Source: Leptoclinus maculatus
Taxonomy: Eukaryota > Chordata > Actinopteri > Perciformes > Stichaeidae
Assembly (NCBI GenBank): GCA_032191485.1
Contig: JAVDOI010000003.1
Coordinates: 14,015,813 to 14,079,812 of the forward strand
Direction: 5' to 3'
Length of the DNA stretch: 64,000 nt
Below, piece after piece: positions 22,501-36,300 of the stretch. Both the position numbers and the translations under genes were made by a program. The notes below the pieces were generated by a model, which was given only the letters and a program-made list of their open reading frames with translations, was not told where the DNA came from and did not search any database. How positions within the stretch are numbered: position 1 is the stretch's first letter; each line of letters opens with the position of its first letter.

Positions 22501-24168
22501 TAATGACAATGTTTGTTGAACATCCTACGTGGCGTGACAAGCCTGATGATTTGAGTTTGGGTGTGAAAATTATTGGGTGCAAGAGGGTACCATTTTCTTT
22601 TATGAGCCATATATCATGGAGATTTGAAACAGGCTTTGAAGGTTGGAAAGTTTACTCATCATCACCAACTGTTTTTCTTTTATTCCTGTTCATAGTTATT
22701 ACATATTTATAAACCTCTTTGAAGAAAACTTTTCAGAAAAGCACACATTCTCTACTGTAATTGCTGAAACTCCCACTTTCATAATAACGGAGTACGTATA
22801 TATCCATATGTCTTGGCCCAATACAAGTACAGAAAGCTATTATGACTATAAAGTGTGACTAGAAGTTTACATTTGAAACAGAATAATATGCATTTAACAA
22901 ACAAGCGCCGTAGGTGGTATAGAGACTAGAAGAATGTATGACAGCATTCCCTCTACAGCATAACATGTAATTATCAGTGTTTTTACATGTTGTTGTCAAA
23001 GTCATGAGCACAACTGGCAGTAAACTCCTAATAAAATTCAGCATATTCGTAAACAGCTGTTGAATATGAGGCTGCAAGCCAATACCCGGATACTGTGTTT
23101 CCAGGTGTATTTATTTAATGTCCACATCGTCATCTGGTGTTCAGTTAGTTACTGACATAATGTTATATTGTGTTTTCAATGAGTTCTGTGTAGACATAGG
23201 CTACTTTTAATTTCAAAGATAGTTGGAGATTTTCAGTAGATAACACAATTGGCCTACCAATGTGGGTTTTAACATTATTTAAATCCCACTTTTAAGCAGC
23301 AATCACTGCAACCTAAATGTCAATTTATGCTTTATGAGTTCCATTCTTTTCGTTGCATCTAAATTATTTAGATTTATTATGTATTTGCTGTGTCGCAGTG
23401 TGTAAAACATGAATCAATTCCACATGGTTCTCATTGTCTCATTTGGGCTTATTGTTTTGTGACACATAGATGTGTTTTAAGTTTACATGTCCTGAAATAA
23501 TGAATGTGCTAGTGGTGTAGGATTAACTCAGATTTGTAACTTTCAACTCAAAGATGTCGTAGTATCAATTGTTGCAGTGAAAAGACCCTTTAGTTTATAG
23601 TTAAAATGTCTTCCACAGAATTGGCAACATGAAAGCAAATATATTGGTAAGACACATGTGTGACTTGCCAAAACATTTCTCAATAGTAGAGTATGTCTTT
23701 GCATGCTTTTTTTATCCTACTCCACCATACAGATGAATATAATAACAATATACTCTGTTGACTAAAATTATAATGTATTTAATATTTAACTAGAATCTTG
23801 ATATTGTTGCAGGTGCAATTTGAAATGCACATTTATTTAAGCTTTTTGCACCACAATCTGTGGTTATAATGTCTGATAACCACTTTAAATCCTTATAGAC
23901 GAGCTATTGCTGATATTTGCTAAGTGACTGTCGCAACCAAGATTTGGTAGTACATACAAAATTGAAAATCTTGTTCGAAGTCTTCATTATCCCAGACATG
24001 CAAGGCTATCTGTAAATGCTGGAAGATGTGTGGTGCTTCAGAATTCAAATTAAGTTCACAGCAGCAAAGCTGTCTCTCTATGCAATGGAGCCATCACCAG
24101 AACAGCAGGGGTATTGAACAGACATTCACTATAATTATAAATCAACCTCTCGCTGCTCAGCCTGCGCA

Positions 24169-24170
<2 letters not shown>
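13600..24170. other. Intergenic, no gene recognised (ppp2r5c to dio3, part 1)
   Basis: Open frames here are short, lack known domains and often overlap on both strands. Visible items are a tetranucleotide CTGT/CCGT tract (17010-17073), a short tRNA-like word 'ggtctagtggttaagac' near 15462, and a fragment of an 'agggctgcaacta' family repeat near 21694-21750. Two fairly GC-balanced, repeat-poor blocks (18060-18310 and 22330-22620) could be conserved non-coding DNA. Nothing else can be assigned. Confidence 0.6.
17010..17073. repeat. (CTGT)n / (CCGT)n tetranucleotide tract
   Basis: Alternating tctg and tccg/tccgc units, imperfect, with a short palindromic 'gtcagacagtctg' near the end. Confidence 0.8.
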
Positions 24171-24171
<1 letters not shown>

Positions 24172-24221
<50 letters not shown>

Positions 24222-24274
24222 GTCTTTCCATGTCTCTCTCTCTCTGTGTCTTTCCATGTCTCTCTCTCTCTCTC
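24172..24274. repeat. (CT)n microsatellite, compound
   Basis: A long CT run, then two copies of a unit containing 'gtctttccatgtctctc', then CT again. A further imperfect CT-rich stretch lies at 24371-24442. Confidence 0.95.
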
Positions 24275-24360
24275 AATTTAATTCAATATGTTTTATTGAC
24301 ATGAATGTAACAAGGAAAATATTGCCAATGCATCAAGTAATAATGAGATTATAAAGAAAA
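24275..24360. repeat. Fragment of a teleost interspersed repeat next to CT tracts
   Basis: The words 'tcaatatgttttattgacat' and 'gaatgtaacaaggaaaatat', then 'ttgccaatgcatcaagtaat', resemble a short repeat I recall beside CT-rich tracts in many fish. It sits between two CT-rich tracts here. The family assignment is from memory and its boundaries are approximate. Confidence 0.5.
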
Positions 24361-24699
24361 AGAACAAAGTCTCTCCCTGTTTCTCTCTTGCCCTCTCTCT
24401 CCGCCTCTCTCTCTCTCGCTCTCCCTCTCTATCTCTCTCGCCCACGTCTACCCGCAGCCAAATTCTTTGGTTCATCCAAGGTAAATCTGCACTGGGTAAA
24501 TAATCACCTCCATAGGAGATGCAGTATAGAGACCAGGATTCTGAAAACATTTTCGCAACTAACCAGTGTGCTCCTGCCTAAAGATGGACACTTTATCAAA
24601 CACATATCTTTTATTCAATGAATATATAACCTTTTAAAGTATAGCTGTATACAATATTCAGAGTCTGGGCCTGCAGGCCAGCACAAGGCTCTCACCTCT

Positions 24700-25192
24700 G
24701 ACGTCACGAGATAATATGGACGTGGCTGAGCTGAAATGGCGGTGGCTAGCATTGCCAGCTGTGCTAACGGTGCTAACGGTGCTAACAGCAGCAGTAATGA
24801 ACCAACATTTGTTTTACACTTCTCAACGTTGGGCTGACTGGCCCTCTCCGTGCGCATTTCCTCCACAGTGGTGCACAGCGACCAGCTCTAGTTGAGCGGC
24901 TTCGGCAGTGTCAGCTTTAAAGCACGGAGCACCATGTTACTGGCGTGACTGTTAACCGGGGGAGGACTGTCCTCAGTACATGATCTGATCTGATCTGATG
25001 TGATGTCGGCAATCCCCCAGACCCGTCTTGTAACGCCCAGCTATCAAAACAAAGAACAGAGAAGTGCAAATTACGACACAGACGTATGACTTTATACTCT
25101 GCTCACGACGCCATTACTCCATTATATCTTTACATAGCATAGTTGTTTGCTGCTATAGTAATGTTATGAATGTTGCATATAGAACCTTTTTT
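24700..25192. mobile_element. MITE-like element, copy 1 (decayed)
   Basis: Contains 'tccattatatctttacatag' and 'gttgcatatagaacctttt' near the right end, and 'gctaacggtgctaac' repeats near the left end. The reverse complement of the element at 51103-51591 has the same words in the same order. The two copies are therefore one family in opposite orientation. No coding capacity is apparent and the left boundary is uncertain. Confidence 0.6.
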
Positions 25193-27927
25193 GATGTAAA
25201 ATTACAGCTGACTTTGTATATCAAAACTAGTGATCTTGAAAATGTTTACACGGCCGTGCTCACTGCTCATAACGCACCAGAAAGCGTTACAGACGCAGCT
25301 GGACATTGTGATAGAGAATTGTCCCTGTGCTAGTACATTTCTACTGTGATTTAGTTTATGTACTCACTAACAAAACTATATATGTGACATATGATTGTGT
25401 ACCTATGAGAGTGGTAACAGGACCATATGGGGTACCTCAGGCCTTTGCTTTGATAAGAGGAAGTAACTCAGTGGGGGTGCAGTTTAACCAGAGAATGTTT
25501 AGGTGTTCAGTATTCAGTATTATAGGACTCACTCGGTACTATTGAATAGTTTTTTCCACCCCAACATTTGTACGGTTTTGTCGACAATTAATTGATTTAT
25601 CCGGAAAATGTAGTTTCTTCACAAAGAATCGCACAGAAGCACCATTTTGAATCTTGTGTTACCAGAGATTTACTCATAAGTTTCTTGAAAATAAGTTATT
25701 TAACATGGAAATAGCATCAAAAAATGAAGACCAAACTTAGACCAAACAACCTTTTTCATCAAATAATAAACAAAGGGAGGGCAGTCCACTTCATACTGAC
25801 CACAAGTATGGGGAGAAAGGGTTAATCATGGCCAAAGGATGGCGCTACAAGAGTGGATGTCTCGGAGCCAGCTCTGTCAGGGTAGTCTTCATCAGCTCAA
25901 GTTGTACTTGGTCAGCCTCAGCTGAAATGTCTTTAAAGTGGGGTCGTACCCATCATGAGAAGACTCTATTTAAATGACCCACTGGTCACTGGTGGTCACT
26001 CTTGGTATTCAAATCTTTGTGTATTGTTTGGAGTTAATGAGTCGCTCACATTATGGTGTTAATATGCTCTATTAGCAATATTCTCAAGTTACAGCCTGGA
26101 ATTTGGTAATTAGCTGCTTCTTTTTTTTTTTTTAGAGGTATCATGTACTGTACTGTTGCACAAGTGGAAATTTCGACCTGTTGGTTGGTGCTGAATGAAA
26201 ACTCAGGGCATCAACAAATTAAGATTCATTCTTTTGGGATTATGAATTGTTGGACCAACTGACCCAACGACGTTGCCATAGTTGGATCTATGCTAATAGC
26301 TTTGTAAACACATTTACAAAACATTGAGGGTCATAGAAAAATCCCTGTTGGTCTGAACATTAGTGTAATGAAGTTAACATAGTAAGTACTTGAATAGAGC
26401 TTTACTATTCAATATTGCCAACGTCAAATGAAATCTGCATCTCGAGTAAATTTGTCTTTAACATCAGCTGTGCAATGTAGCATCAGGTTCGTATTTTCGA
26501 ATAACAAAGCGAACGCTGACCCTCAAAACATTTTCTAATTAATTTCGATGTACTGCTGTGCATGGTTGTCACTTATTGGGATTCTTAAAACGAGGAGTTG
26601 TTTGTGTGTTTGTTTCAATGTGTATGCGCTGGAGAATTTGAAGAAACGATGTCCTACAGTTAAACTAATAAGACAAGCCTTCCACAGTTCTGAAAGGTTT
26701 TCATGCTTTTTAAGGGCAAACAAGATCAGGAAGAATGGCGGCAGGAGTCTCTCAGGAACACACACAGTTACACTCTGGATAGAAAAGTCAAGTCACATTA
26801 GCCAATGATACAGTTAAGCCTTGAGAGTCTGCATAACCCCAGACGGACCTTGAAATTAGAAGTGTAGTAAACAAGCTTGGCTCAACAATCAAGTCAAATC
26901 AAAGCACCGACACCCAACCACCCACACTCAGTGCTTATGGGACGTGTGAAATATTTAATTTAACATACCAGGGAATCCTAAAGGAAATACTGGCTTGTGT
27001 GTGCGTCCACTGTAACCTTCCCCCTTTTGCCTTCCAGTTGTCCAAACCACACCCTGAGGTGAAATGAGTTCAGAGGAATGTGGGGAACCCTGCATTGTGG
27101 TGGCTGAGCTTAGGAAGGATTTGAACACTACTACTTAGCGGCTCTTAACCTCACTAACCCTTTTGGGACTAATACAAATCCTGTTGTGCTAGAGAATTAC
27201 ATTAAGCCCTTTGCTTTGAACCCAGGTCCCAGTGAGCACATGGACCACAGTATTTACGGTCGATTTTTCAGCTCTCAGGTCCCTAACTTGTTTAAGCTAT
27301 GAGCCTTGAGTTTTGATATGATTACTTTCCCCAATTCTGCATGGACTACTGGGGCTGGTGCAGGATTAATTAGTGGTGATGAGCCACATAGGATAGTTTT
27401 TATTTTGTATAAGTTACTAAGATACTTATTCAGTATCTATTTTAATTCAACATGTATTGCCAGTAACCACTCATTTAATGCAAACTGTGGAGAAGACTAT
27501 ATTGGAAAGTCCATCTGTCTATCTGCCTGGCTGTCTGTCTGTCTCCATAATTAACCTCAATTTCATCCTATAAACATTTTGTTCACCCAGTTGTGACTGA
27601 AACTGAGTGGAGCCTATGCTGCAGGTTTTCTTTTTTTGTCTTAGAAATGATCTTAAGATGGAGAGGTGAGATGGCAGGGCTATAATAGCACCAGAATAAC
27701 AAAATACATTTCTACTAGTCCATGGAGCTTTTCCACCAAAACGCCCAAACCACAATTCATTTTACAGATACATATTTCAAAACAATTTAACCATTTGGCA
27801 ATTATTAATCCAGCTAAACATGACCAACTGGTGAGTCACAACACAGCTGTTTTGAAATTGAAATGTTTGAATGTTGGGACATTAACAGGCTACTTTCAGA
27901 TTTTGAAGCACCTCATGGATCCTGGCA

Positions 27928-28140
27928 TTAAAGGAACAGTGTGTAACATTTCGGGGGATTAATTGACAGAAATGGAATATAGCAAGGGTATTCAATAAAA
28001 ATTCAACAAGGTCCATTTAGAGAGAATTTCCTCATGCAAATGTCCGGAACATTACAAAAATGTCTAACTTGCGCTATGATTTAGTCCCATATGTATTGAA
28101 GTAGCCAACAGCTGTGTTAACGTCTGTATGTAGTCAACAA
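27928..28140. repeat. Fragment(s) of teleost MITE-like repeats
   Basis: Starts with TTAA followed by 'aggaacagtgtgtaacattt', the terminal sequence of a fish-wide element whose opposite end appears at 61672 as 'aggtgcagtgtgtaggattt'. After about 60 bases it changes to another repeat-like sequence ('attcaacaaggtccatttag'). Assignment is from memory of the families. Confidence 0.45.
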
Positions 28141-30362
28141 CTGACTGTCAAATCAAATAAAGAAAGGGGTTCCATTCTGGGTTGCCCAGAATGGAAAAAC
28201 ACTAATGAGCTAGCGGCGTTCGTGTTTTTACATTACCTAAAGGTATAGGATGGCTACCGAGACTCTGTGTTAAACGTTTCCCGGATAATTAAAGATCGGA
28301 GTATTGATAAGCTCCAACGTTACCGGTGCTTTTTGTTAGCACTTTTTAATGATTTGGTTTAATTTGATATTGCGCCGAAGTGATCATTTCCACTGCTTTC
28401 TCTGTCGGGCTGAGCTCCTCCAACTGCACACACACATACACACAAGCATAGACAGCATGTCTGTGTTCTTCATTATTGATTATTACAATTTATAAACTTC
28501 ACTCAGAAATATTATTTATTTTATTGACATTTTAGATTTTTTTTCTAGAGAGATATTAATGACTTTATATAGTGAACTTTTTCAAGTTGAGAAACAATGT
28601 ATTTTTGATAGAAAGTACAACGTTTCTACTACAGTAAATAAATGCAAAACTAAATAATTACATAATTAATGTAAAGGAACAATTTGCTTGACAGAAAAGA
28701 AAGGTCAATTTTAAGGTTAGCAGAGTATATTTTTGGCAAGAAAAGAAGACAGCTTTCATCTTTTATACCAAGGTTGCCAAGGCTATACTTTTGAAAGCTT
28801 TCAGAGTTATGAGCTTCAGAAGAATGAATGTAATTGCAGCAACTCTGTTGCAAAGGAAATAGATAATAGGTTGAACTGTATCACACATTTATAGAGCTGA
28901 CTTGGTGGTAAAACCACCAGAACCAGTGTTATGTTCGCTCAGCTGAACTTGAGTGAGTCACTGTGTTGTCAACCATTCTTTGATTTCTTCCAGTAAAAGT
29001 ATCTTGACTAGGAAATGCATCACTTCTTCTAAAGTAAAGTTGAGACTTGGCTGATGCAACAGTAAATCACAAAAGCATGCCCCCTTTTAAAGCTCTCTGC
29101 TTCCCAACAATTTTCTCCTAACAGTAAAAACGATTAGTCATGACTTATCCCTTTGTGAAATTTACTGTAAGTAATTCACAAAGTAGATGACCAAGACCTA
29201 GGTCACACAAGTGAACTTAAGATATGAAAGAAAGATGCCCATTCAGCTTTTTGAGTACAAAATGATTGCTAATGTCTCTGTAAACTTTTCTATCAAGTAG
29301 GTCAATGTTGTCTGTTGCAAATTGATTTGCATACTACTTTTTATTGTTCTGCCTCTCATTTGACAGCATCTAACTCCTATTTGAACGATTCAAAAACCTA
29401 TTAACGCAAGTCATTTTAGCCCCAAACATTTGGCAGTGTTTTTCGAAACTCACCGCATAAATGAAAACCTGAGCATTTTTGGTTGAAAGGCAAATCAACC
29501 ATGGACTCTCATTCGCTCTTCCTTTTTACTGGTTATTTCAAGGGCAAGTTGTCGGGCTGACATTCAAAAGTACTTTTTTTTTGGGCAAGGGAAAGCTGTT
29601 TTAGGTTAACGGCCCCTAGATTCTTACCCCCATAGGCTGTAGAAGGAGGGCCTCACTGCATAGTTTATGGAAACCTCAGGGAACAGTTCACATTAAATGC
29701 AAGAGACATAACGGAGAACACAGGCTGGAACACAGAAGGACATGTTTTCTCTTAATATGCATCGAGCTTCAACATTTGGGAAGACATTCATTGGAATTAT
29801 TAGTGCTTTTTCAGCAACATCTGATTAACAAAATATGAGCGGAGACATTAATCTGCAGGGAAAGAGCAGGGTCTAACATAAACCAGTTAACAAATATGCT
29901 GGCCCTCACAAATGCAGAGCACGTAGGAGCCCTCTGCATATGTTCTGCTTCTCATTATGTTTACTTACATGCTTCTCATTATGTTCAGGCCATCCTTCCC
30001 CCAAGCCTATAGCCTTTTGGACATTTCTGTGTCAACAGAATTACCACGGAGAAGCCTCAATGTCTCAGATGAACGTTTTCTTCTTCTTTTGCCCTTTGTC
30101 CTGCTCTGATGTGTAACTCCATATGTTATCCTTCCCTAATGCTTGATGAGCTTTAAAGGTCCCCTATGGTGCCTACATAGTCATTGTAAGTTTTGAATAT
30201 GTGATTAGATGGGATGCATTTTGTACGGTTTAAATTCATTCCTTCTCTGCTGCCTTCCAAAAAACTGTGGCTAATCTCAAGGCAGCGAGTGTACGAGCCT
30301 GTCCTCATCTGAACTTTGGGTGGATGAAACTGCAAATACACAGCTGAGTCCTGCCGTTGTGT

Positions 30363-30363
<1 letters not shown>

Positions 30364-30413
<50 letters not shown>
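30364..30413. repeat. (CT)n microsatellite
   Basis: A CT dinucleotide tract with one G interruption. Confidence 0.95.
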
Positions 30414-30608
30414 GCTCAGCATTAGCTTGCTTTGCTCCATTGCCTCCCGCCTGCACACAGCATGTCAACAAGCAAGATCTGAGATGAGACCGTGTCAAGT
30501 TGGACTCGTATCAGGTCTAAATATGTGAGAGGAATGTCATTTGGAATTCATGGCAGAGGAAGGAGAGTTAGAGCTGCAGACAGTCGATCAAGAGACTCGC
30601 ATGCAGAT

Positions 30609-30609
<1 letters not shown>

Positions 30610-30665
<56 letters not shown>
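30610..30665. repeat. (CA)n microsatellite
   Basis: A pure CA dinucleotide tract of about 28 units. Confidence 0.95.
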
Positions 30666-30668
<3 letters not shown>

Positions 30669-33600
30669 TGACGCACACCCAAGTTGTATAAACAGTAGAC
30701 AAAGCTATCCGGTCATCTAACTCCTAATGAAAAGTGCACTGATGACATGGATGTAAAAAAGGGGCTTTATTTCCGTGGCAACCATTGCAAAGGAAGAAGC
30801 AGGAAAACCAAAAATACTGCATTGCATCATAGCATTAAATCCCATTGACTTTATGTTTGCATGACACAGTCTGTACATTATATCTTCATGCTTAGTCCAA
30901 AATGACGATGATGATGATACTGATAATCATAAATCTGTGCAACCCCACTCAAGTACAGAGGCTATAGTCACACATTACAGCGCAGGATGTTGATGCTTCA
31001 CATGTGTGATTTGTGGCCTTCTCTGTGTAGTTCTTGAGGAACAAACTGATTGACGTCCAGATGTTATTTATATACAACACAAGAGGGCAAATGTTTCTGC
31101 ACCGTCTTGATCAAAGAGATGCAACATTTATCTTATTTATTTATCACATCTTTACACATCATGGAGTTGGCCATCGGTTGGCCATCGGTTGGTACACATC
31201 TCCCTCATTTATTTCATAAAAGCATAGATATAATGCGAGATTGTAATGTAGACTATTTATTAGGGATCTTCCTAACGACTAATTTCCCTGATATTTAAAT
31301 GGAAGTTTAAGCTTAGGCTAGTCGACTATAGTCTAACAGTAAGAAATCACTCAAAACAGTCAAAATTTAAGAGCTATTTGAAATCATTAAAAATCAACAA
31401 AAGCATATTTTAAATGCCACTGAAATCAATATGTTCCCTCAAGAAAGTACCTCATGAACCTGTTGTGTGGTGTAATATTCGATTAAAACGGCAAGAAGAG
31501 TTATGGTTTGGACTCTAAAAATATTATAATAAACAGTTAAACTAGATAGTGAGTGATTTGGGACACAGCCCCGCTGGTAAAGATGGCATGGCCCAAGAGA
31601 GGACTAATGCCGCATTCACCACACAATGTCAGCAGAATGGGAATGACCGTAAATCCAGTTATTACGACTCGTGTTCATGTACTGCTAGCCTTGTAGTCAC
31701 GTCATTTTAGCCTAAATTAGCTACTTTTGCGGTGTTGCATATTTGTACTGGTTTGTTACCAGGTGAAACCAGATACAAATAAACAAACAATGACGTAAAT
31801 GTGGTATCCCTTTTGGTTAACCTCTTTCAAACTGGCGGGCCATCACATGGTCTCCAACCCTGTAACTTAGTGACATATGGCAGCCAGATGGCCACAGCAG
31901 GCTTACTATTGGCTGCTACAATTTAGCAGAGTATGCTAGAACCCAACCGCAGTCAATCCGATTCTGCTGGCTACCTGGTAAACCTTAGGGGATACTGCAT
32001 AGGCTGTATTTGCTTTCCATGTGAGTCAGACAGGCTCAGATTTTATGACTCTTTGCAGGAGGCAACAGAAACAATGAATAGTAACAGTGTATGCAGCTGT
32101 GATTATTTCACTATGGATAGGAAATGTTATGTCTGAGTAGATTAACAACAAAAAACCTTCAGAATGAGTTTTGACCTACGCACTTTGTTACAAATGTCAG
32201 AAACACATTGCATAGACTGCATCAAATGACATCTGGCAGACTCAGGCTGATATCTGATAACAGTGTGCGCCGGACAGGCCTGATCGCACTTCAGATTCAG
32301 ATTCAAATAGCACTTGTGTGTAAATGTACTGAAGATAGGTTTTGCTATTTTCTTTTTCTCATCTATGGATTAACACACCCTGTTATTTTGCAATAATGAA
32401 CTTGGCAAACTTAACAACCTGATTCAAAAGTATATTGTTTTGTTTTTACGGGTATTTTCCTTTTGAAACATGAATAGTCAATGTGCTTGGGGCAAAATAG
32501 CAGGTATAATAGCTGTGTTTTGAGATGTTGAAATGTGATAACAACTCTTAATACTGACTCCAAACTAAAGGTAAATGGTATGCACAATCTACTCAAAGAA
32601 AACGTAATGCTCTTCCCACTTGTTCTCACACATTTAGGACTGCAGCTATCGACTACTTTAGTAGTAGTACTGATTAGCAAAAGTATATATACAATAGTAT
32701 ACCTTCGCCTAATAGTCCCAATAGAATAGAGCTTGAACACATCATAATGTAACTTAATGCAACCTCCGTTAACGTTAGCTGTTAGCTCTGTTATTTAGCC
32801 AGGCAGAACCGTTCTGATTTCAACACAGATTTGTTGAAGCCTCTTTGCATCAATGATTTTTAGTAATTGAGTTACTTGAGTAACGCAAGGAATTGTTTCA
32901 GCCGTTTCAACAAATTCAAGACAACACCTGCCTACACAAAAGCAGTGTTCATAGAAGCAAATTCAGAAAAAAAATGTTGGTTAATGTGAATAAAGATGCA
33001 GTTGACTGTTAACTGGAATTAATAGTTAGGTAAAGAGTACATTGCTGCAATGCATCTTACTAGCGAGTACGACAACATTTTCTCAATGATCAAAATCAAG
33101 CAAGCACACAGTGGGCCTTAAGCGTGAATATTGCCACAACTATTTATGTTTTTCAGGTATTAAGTATTTTAAAAAAGGTTTCTCCAAATATAATTTTTTT
33201 TTTAATTTTCCAAATCTGATCAAAGTGGCCGTAATGAGCTTTGTGAAACCTGAGTTTGATTGTCCCTTAACATCTAAGCCTTGGGCTCAAATTTCTGAGT
33301 TTGCATTTTTCCTTATGGCTCTCTTATTTTCCTTGCAGACAGCTCCAACACATTGGCTGGTACGTAGGTAGGTGTTTACTCCTCAAAAAAACCTCTCACC
33401 TCCCCCACAAACACATTAAATATGGAATCACAAATTGAAAGTGGACTTGTGTTGACTCCTTATGTAACCAGACTGTCAAGATGTGATGATTTGAACAAAA
33501 TGTTTCTCAGTTCTGTGTAGGAGGCAGAGGGCATCAACAGCTTTTGCCAGACTCATGTTTGGAGAAGTTTCTCTTTTTTCTCTTGATGTAAAGTGTTGTT

Positions 33601-35929
33601 GGAGAGATTCTACATTCTCTCTTAGTTTTACTACTCATAAAATACTGTTGGCCTTTGAGACAATCACCCGTCTGGGCTCCTCTTTTGGAAAAACAAACTC
33701 AAAGAGACCATCCTCACTGGTCTGACAAGCAACCTCTTCTAGTTCTCTGAATAATAAAAGGTTCTCTCAGAAATAAAGGGAGAAAGCATGTAATGATGTA
33801 ATGAGCTCGGGAGTGAATAACCCAGTAGTTTAATGTTAGGTATTGCGTTAAGTTAAATGGTTGCATGGTAAGTTTAATCACAAGCCTGGTGTGTGATGTA
33901 ACCAATATTTGATGAAACGCTAGCTGGGACCGAGGTCTAAGAAGTGTCATGGTTTTGCATTGCTTATACTGTTAGTATCTTAGGGTTCAAGTTTGATTTA
34001 TTGAGCCAATCGGTGTTAACTCGCTCCATTGATTACATTTGATTCAGCACGCCAGGTTGCTAGCTTTACTCTCTACTGTAGCATACGTGCTAGCCGGCTA
34101 GCTACCAAGATAGTATGCTGCTGGCCAATCTGGTCGATCAGGAGAGAACCAGAAATACTTTCTGAGCTCAGCCGCTATTTTGGAAAGAGGTGGTGGTAAC
34201 AGGCAGGGCTGGGAGAGTGTGATGGAGTGTCATTTATATGTGCACATTAATAAAACAATAAGTTTAACCTACGAATTTGTGGTGCCGATAAGCGAGGGTA
34301 GCAATGTTCGACTAATCACTCAGATTATAGAAACATAATTTCTCGGAAACAGGGATTTAAAACGTCTTTAATGCCATTCTCTGTGTTACTATTGCTATGT
34401 CTATATACCTTTTACTTTAGTGGTCAGTGGATCACAGACACCTAAATCTGGAAAACACCAAAGCAATAAATGCTGTGTCCTCAAATAACGGGCAACATGC
34501 CCTCGCTCTCTCTTTCTGTCTCTTTTGAACTTGTCTTTCTGTCTCTTCTCTCTCATTCCTATAACTTGATCTCTCTCTCGCTCCCTGGCTCGCTCTCTCT
34601 CTCGTCTGAAACGGGACCTGAAATGACCAGCACACGTTCTCACTGGGGGGCTTAGACTGATTCATGTGGGAGCTGCTGCAGAGCTTCACATTTCTTGTCT
34701 TAATATGTCCAGGCAGATGAAAGGGGCAACAGAGCAAACTGATGGCACAGACCAGTGCTGCATTTTCATTCCTTTGAAAGGGGAGAGTGATGCCAGGATT
34801 CACCAGGGGGTCTCACAATGCCAAGACAATAACGGAGAGGAGAGGAGGGTTACGGGGGAGGGACGAGGTGTGTAGTTGCAGATTGGTGAGAGAGAGGGTA
34901 AAATAAGGAAAAGGAGACGGATGGGAGAGAAAATAAAAGGCAACACTCGCAGCTGCGAATGACGGTAAATGAAGTAATGTGCGACAACAGTCTATGTGAA
35001 AATCCTCTTTAATGCTTTGCTTTATATTTCAGCCCTTAAAAAAGATCATACAAATATGATAATATACTATTATCTATATACTATAGAGGAAACTATTTCT
35101 CTCACTTGACATGAATATACTTCAATCCATTTGAATCAAACATCTGCAATTCAAAAGCAGCTGGATGTAAATCATCTTTATGTAAAGTAGTTGAATTAAT
35201 CTAAATGTTTGTCCCTCTCGAAAACCTGTAAAACATTTAAAGCGCATCTTTTTCAATCCTCCACCCACACTCTCATATTATTGCAAGCCCTATTTCTGGT
35301 AGTTTGGAAATCTCATTCTTGCTTGTATTCAGATCAGCCTTTTGGACACATTGGAGGTTTATTCATTAGGCTCTAAATTCCACAGCAAGCTATAGCACAA
35401 ATACTTTACGCATGACAGAAAACCAACTGGAGAATAGATGACAAGAAACGTTTCACTGCTGTGTAGAGAGGAAACTCAAAAGATATGTTTGAGCTGTTAA
35501 GACAAATAAGACTAAGTTAGCAAGTAAAGTAATCATAATTTACATGGGATCAAATATCACCACAAATGTGAAATCACTTGTTTAAATAGCAGATGATATT
35601 TAAGTCTTAAAAAATAACAACACTTTATTTATTTTTTACAAATCTAAGAGTATGATTTCATTACAATTAGGGCTCATTAAGTAATGAAACAAATGTGTTT
35701 CCATCGTGTTGAACTAGAAGTTACATTCCCACACCTGGTATGTCTGCTTACTGAAAAATCATAAAGCACCAGCTTGTTGATCTTTCCCATGATTTAATGT
35801 CCCTGCAGATTCTCAGAATTTCTTGGGAATCCTGCTGGGATCCTGTTCTGTGTAAAAGAAGGGAAACTCAGGAAAACAATGATCCCATGAGATCGGTCTA
35901 AATGTTGATCACTTCAGTCTGTACGTCTA

Positions 35930-36300
35930 AACAGCTACCAGGACGATAAATCGATTAACCAATCAATTGGGAAAATAATAGTTTAATTAATAATGAAAAT
36001 CAGTTTTAGCAAGGGCAGGGCAATATAGTCAAAATCTTCTTTCACGATATAGGTCTTTTCATATCTCAATAACAAGATGTATCCCAATATAGCATGTTTT
36101 CTATATGAAATAACCATGGTTTAGTATACTCTTGTGTGAATCAATTACTTAACAAAGTACTGAGTATTTTCTCATTTAATTATGACTTTTAGTGCAAAAT
36201 AATCAGATTTCCTGATACATTTGAGTTAGTATGTGCTTGGTATTATCAATTAAGACAACGCAATTGTGTATCACGATATATGATTTCATTAAAAGACAAT
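35930..36300. repeat. Degenerate dispersed repeat with 'cacgatata' words
   Basis: Contains 'ataaatcgattaaccaatca' followed by 'gggcagggcaatatagtcaa', 'cacgatatagg' and later 'tatcacgatatatga'. These resemble fish repeats rich in 'atcgatta' and 'cgatat' words. Boundaries are approximate and the sequence may be two adjoining fragments. Confidence 0.4.

Noticed and set aside
22262..22712. Overlapping 106- and 124-residue open frames as a possible gene
   Set aside because: No start context, splice partners or recognisable domain, and frames are open on both strands. It is treated instead as possible conserved non-coding DNA.
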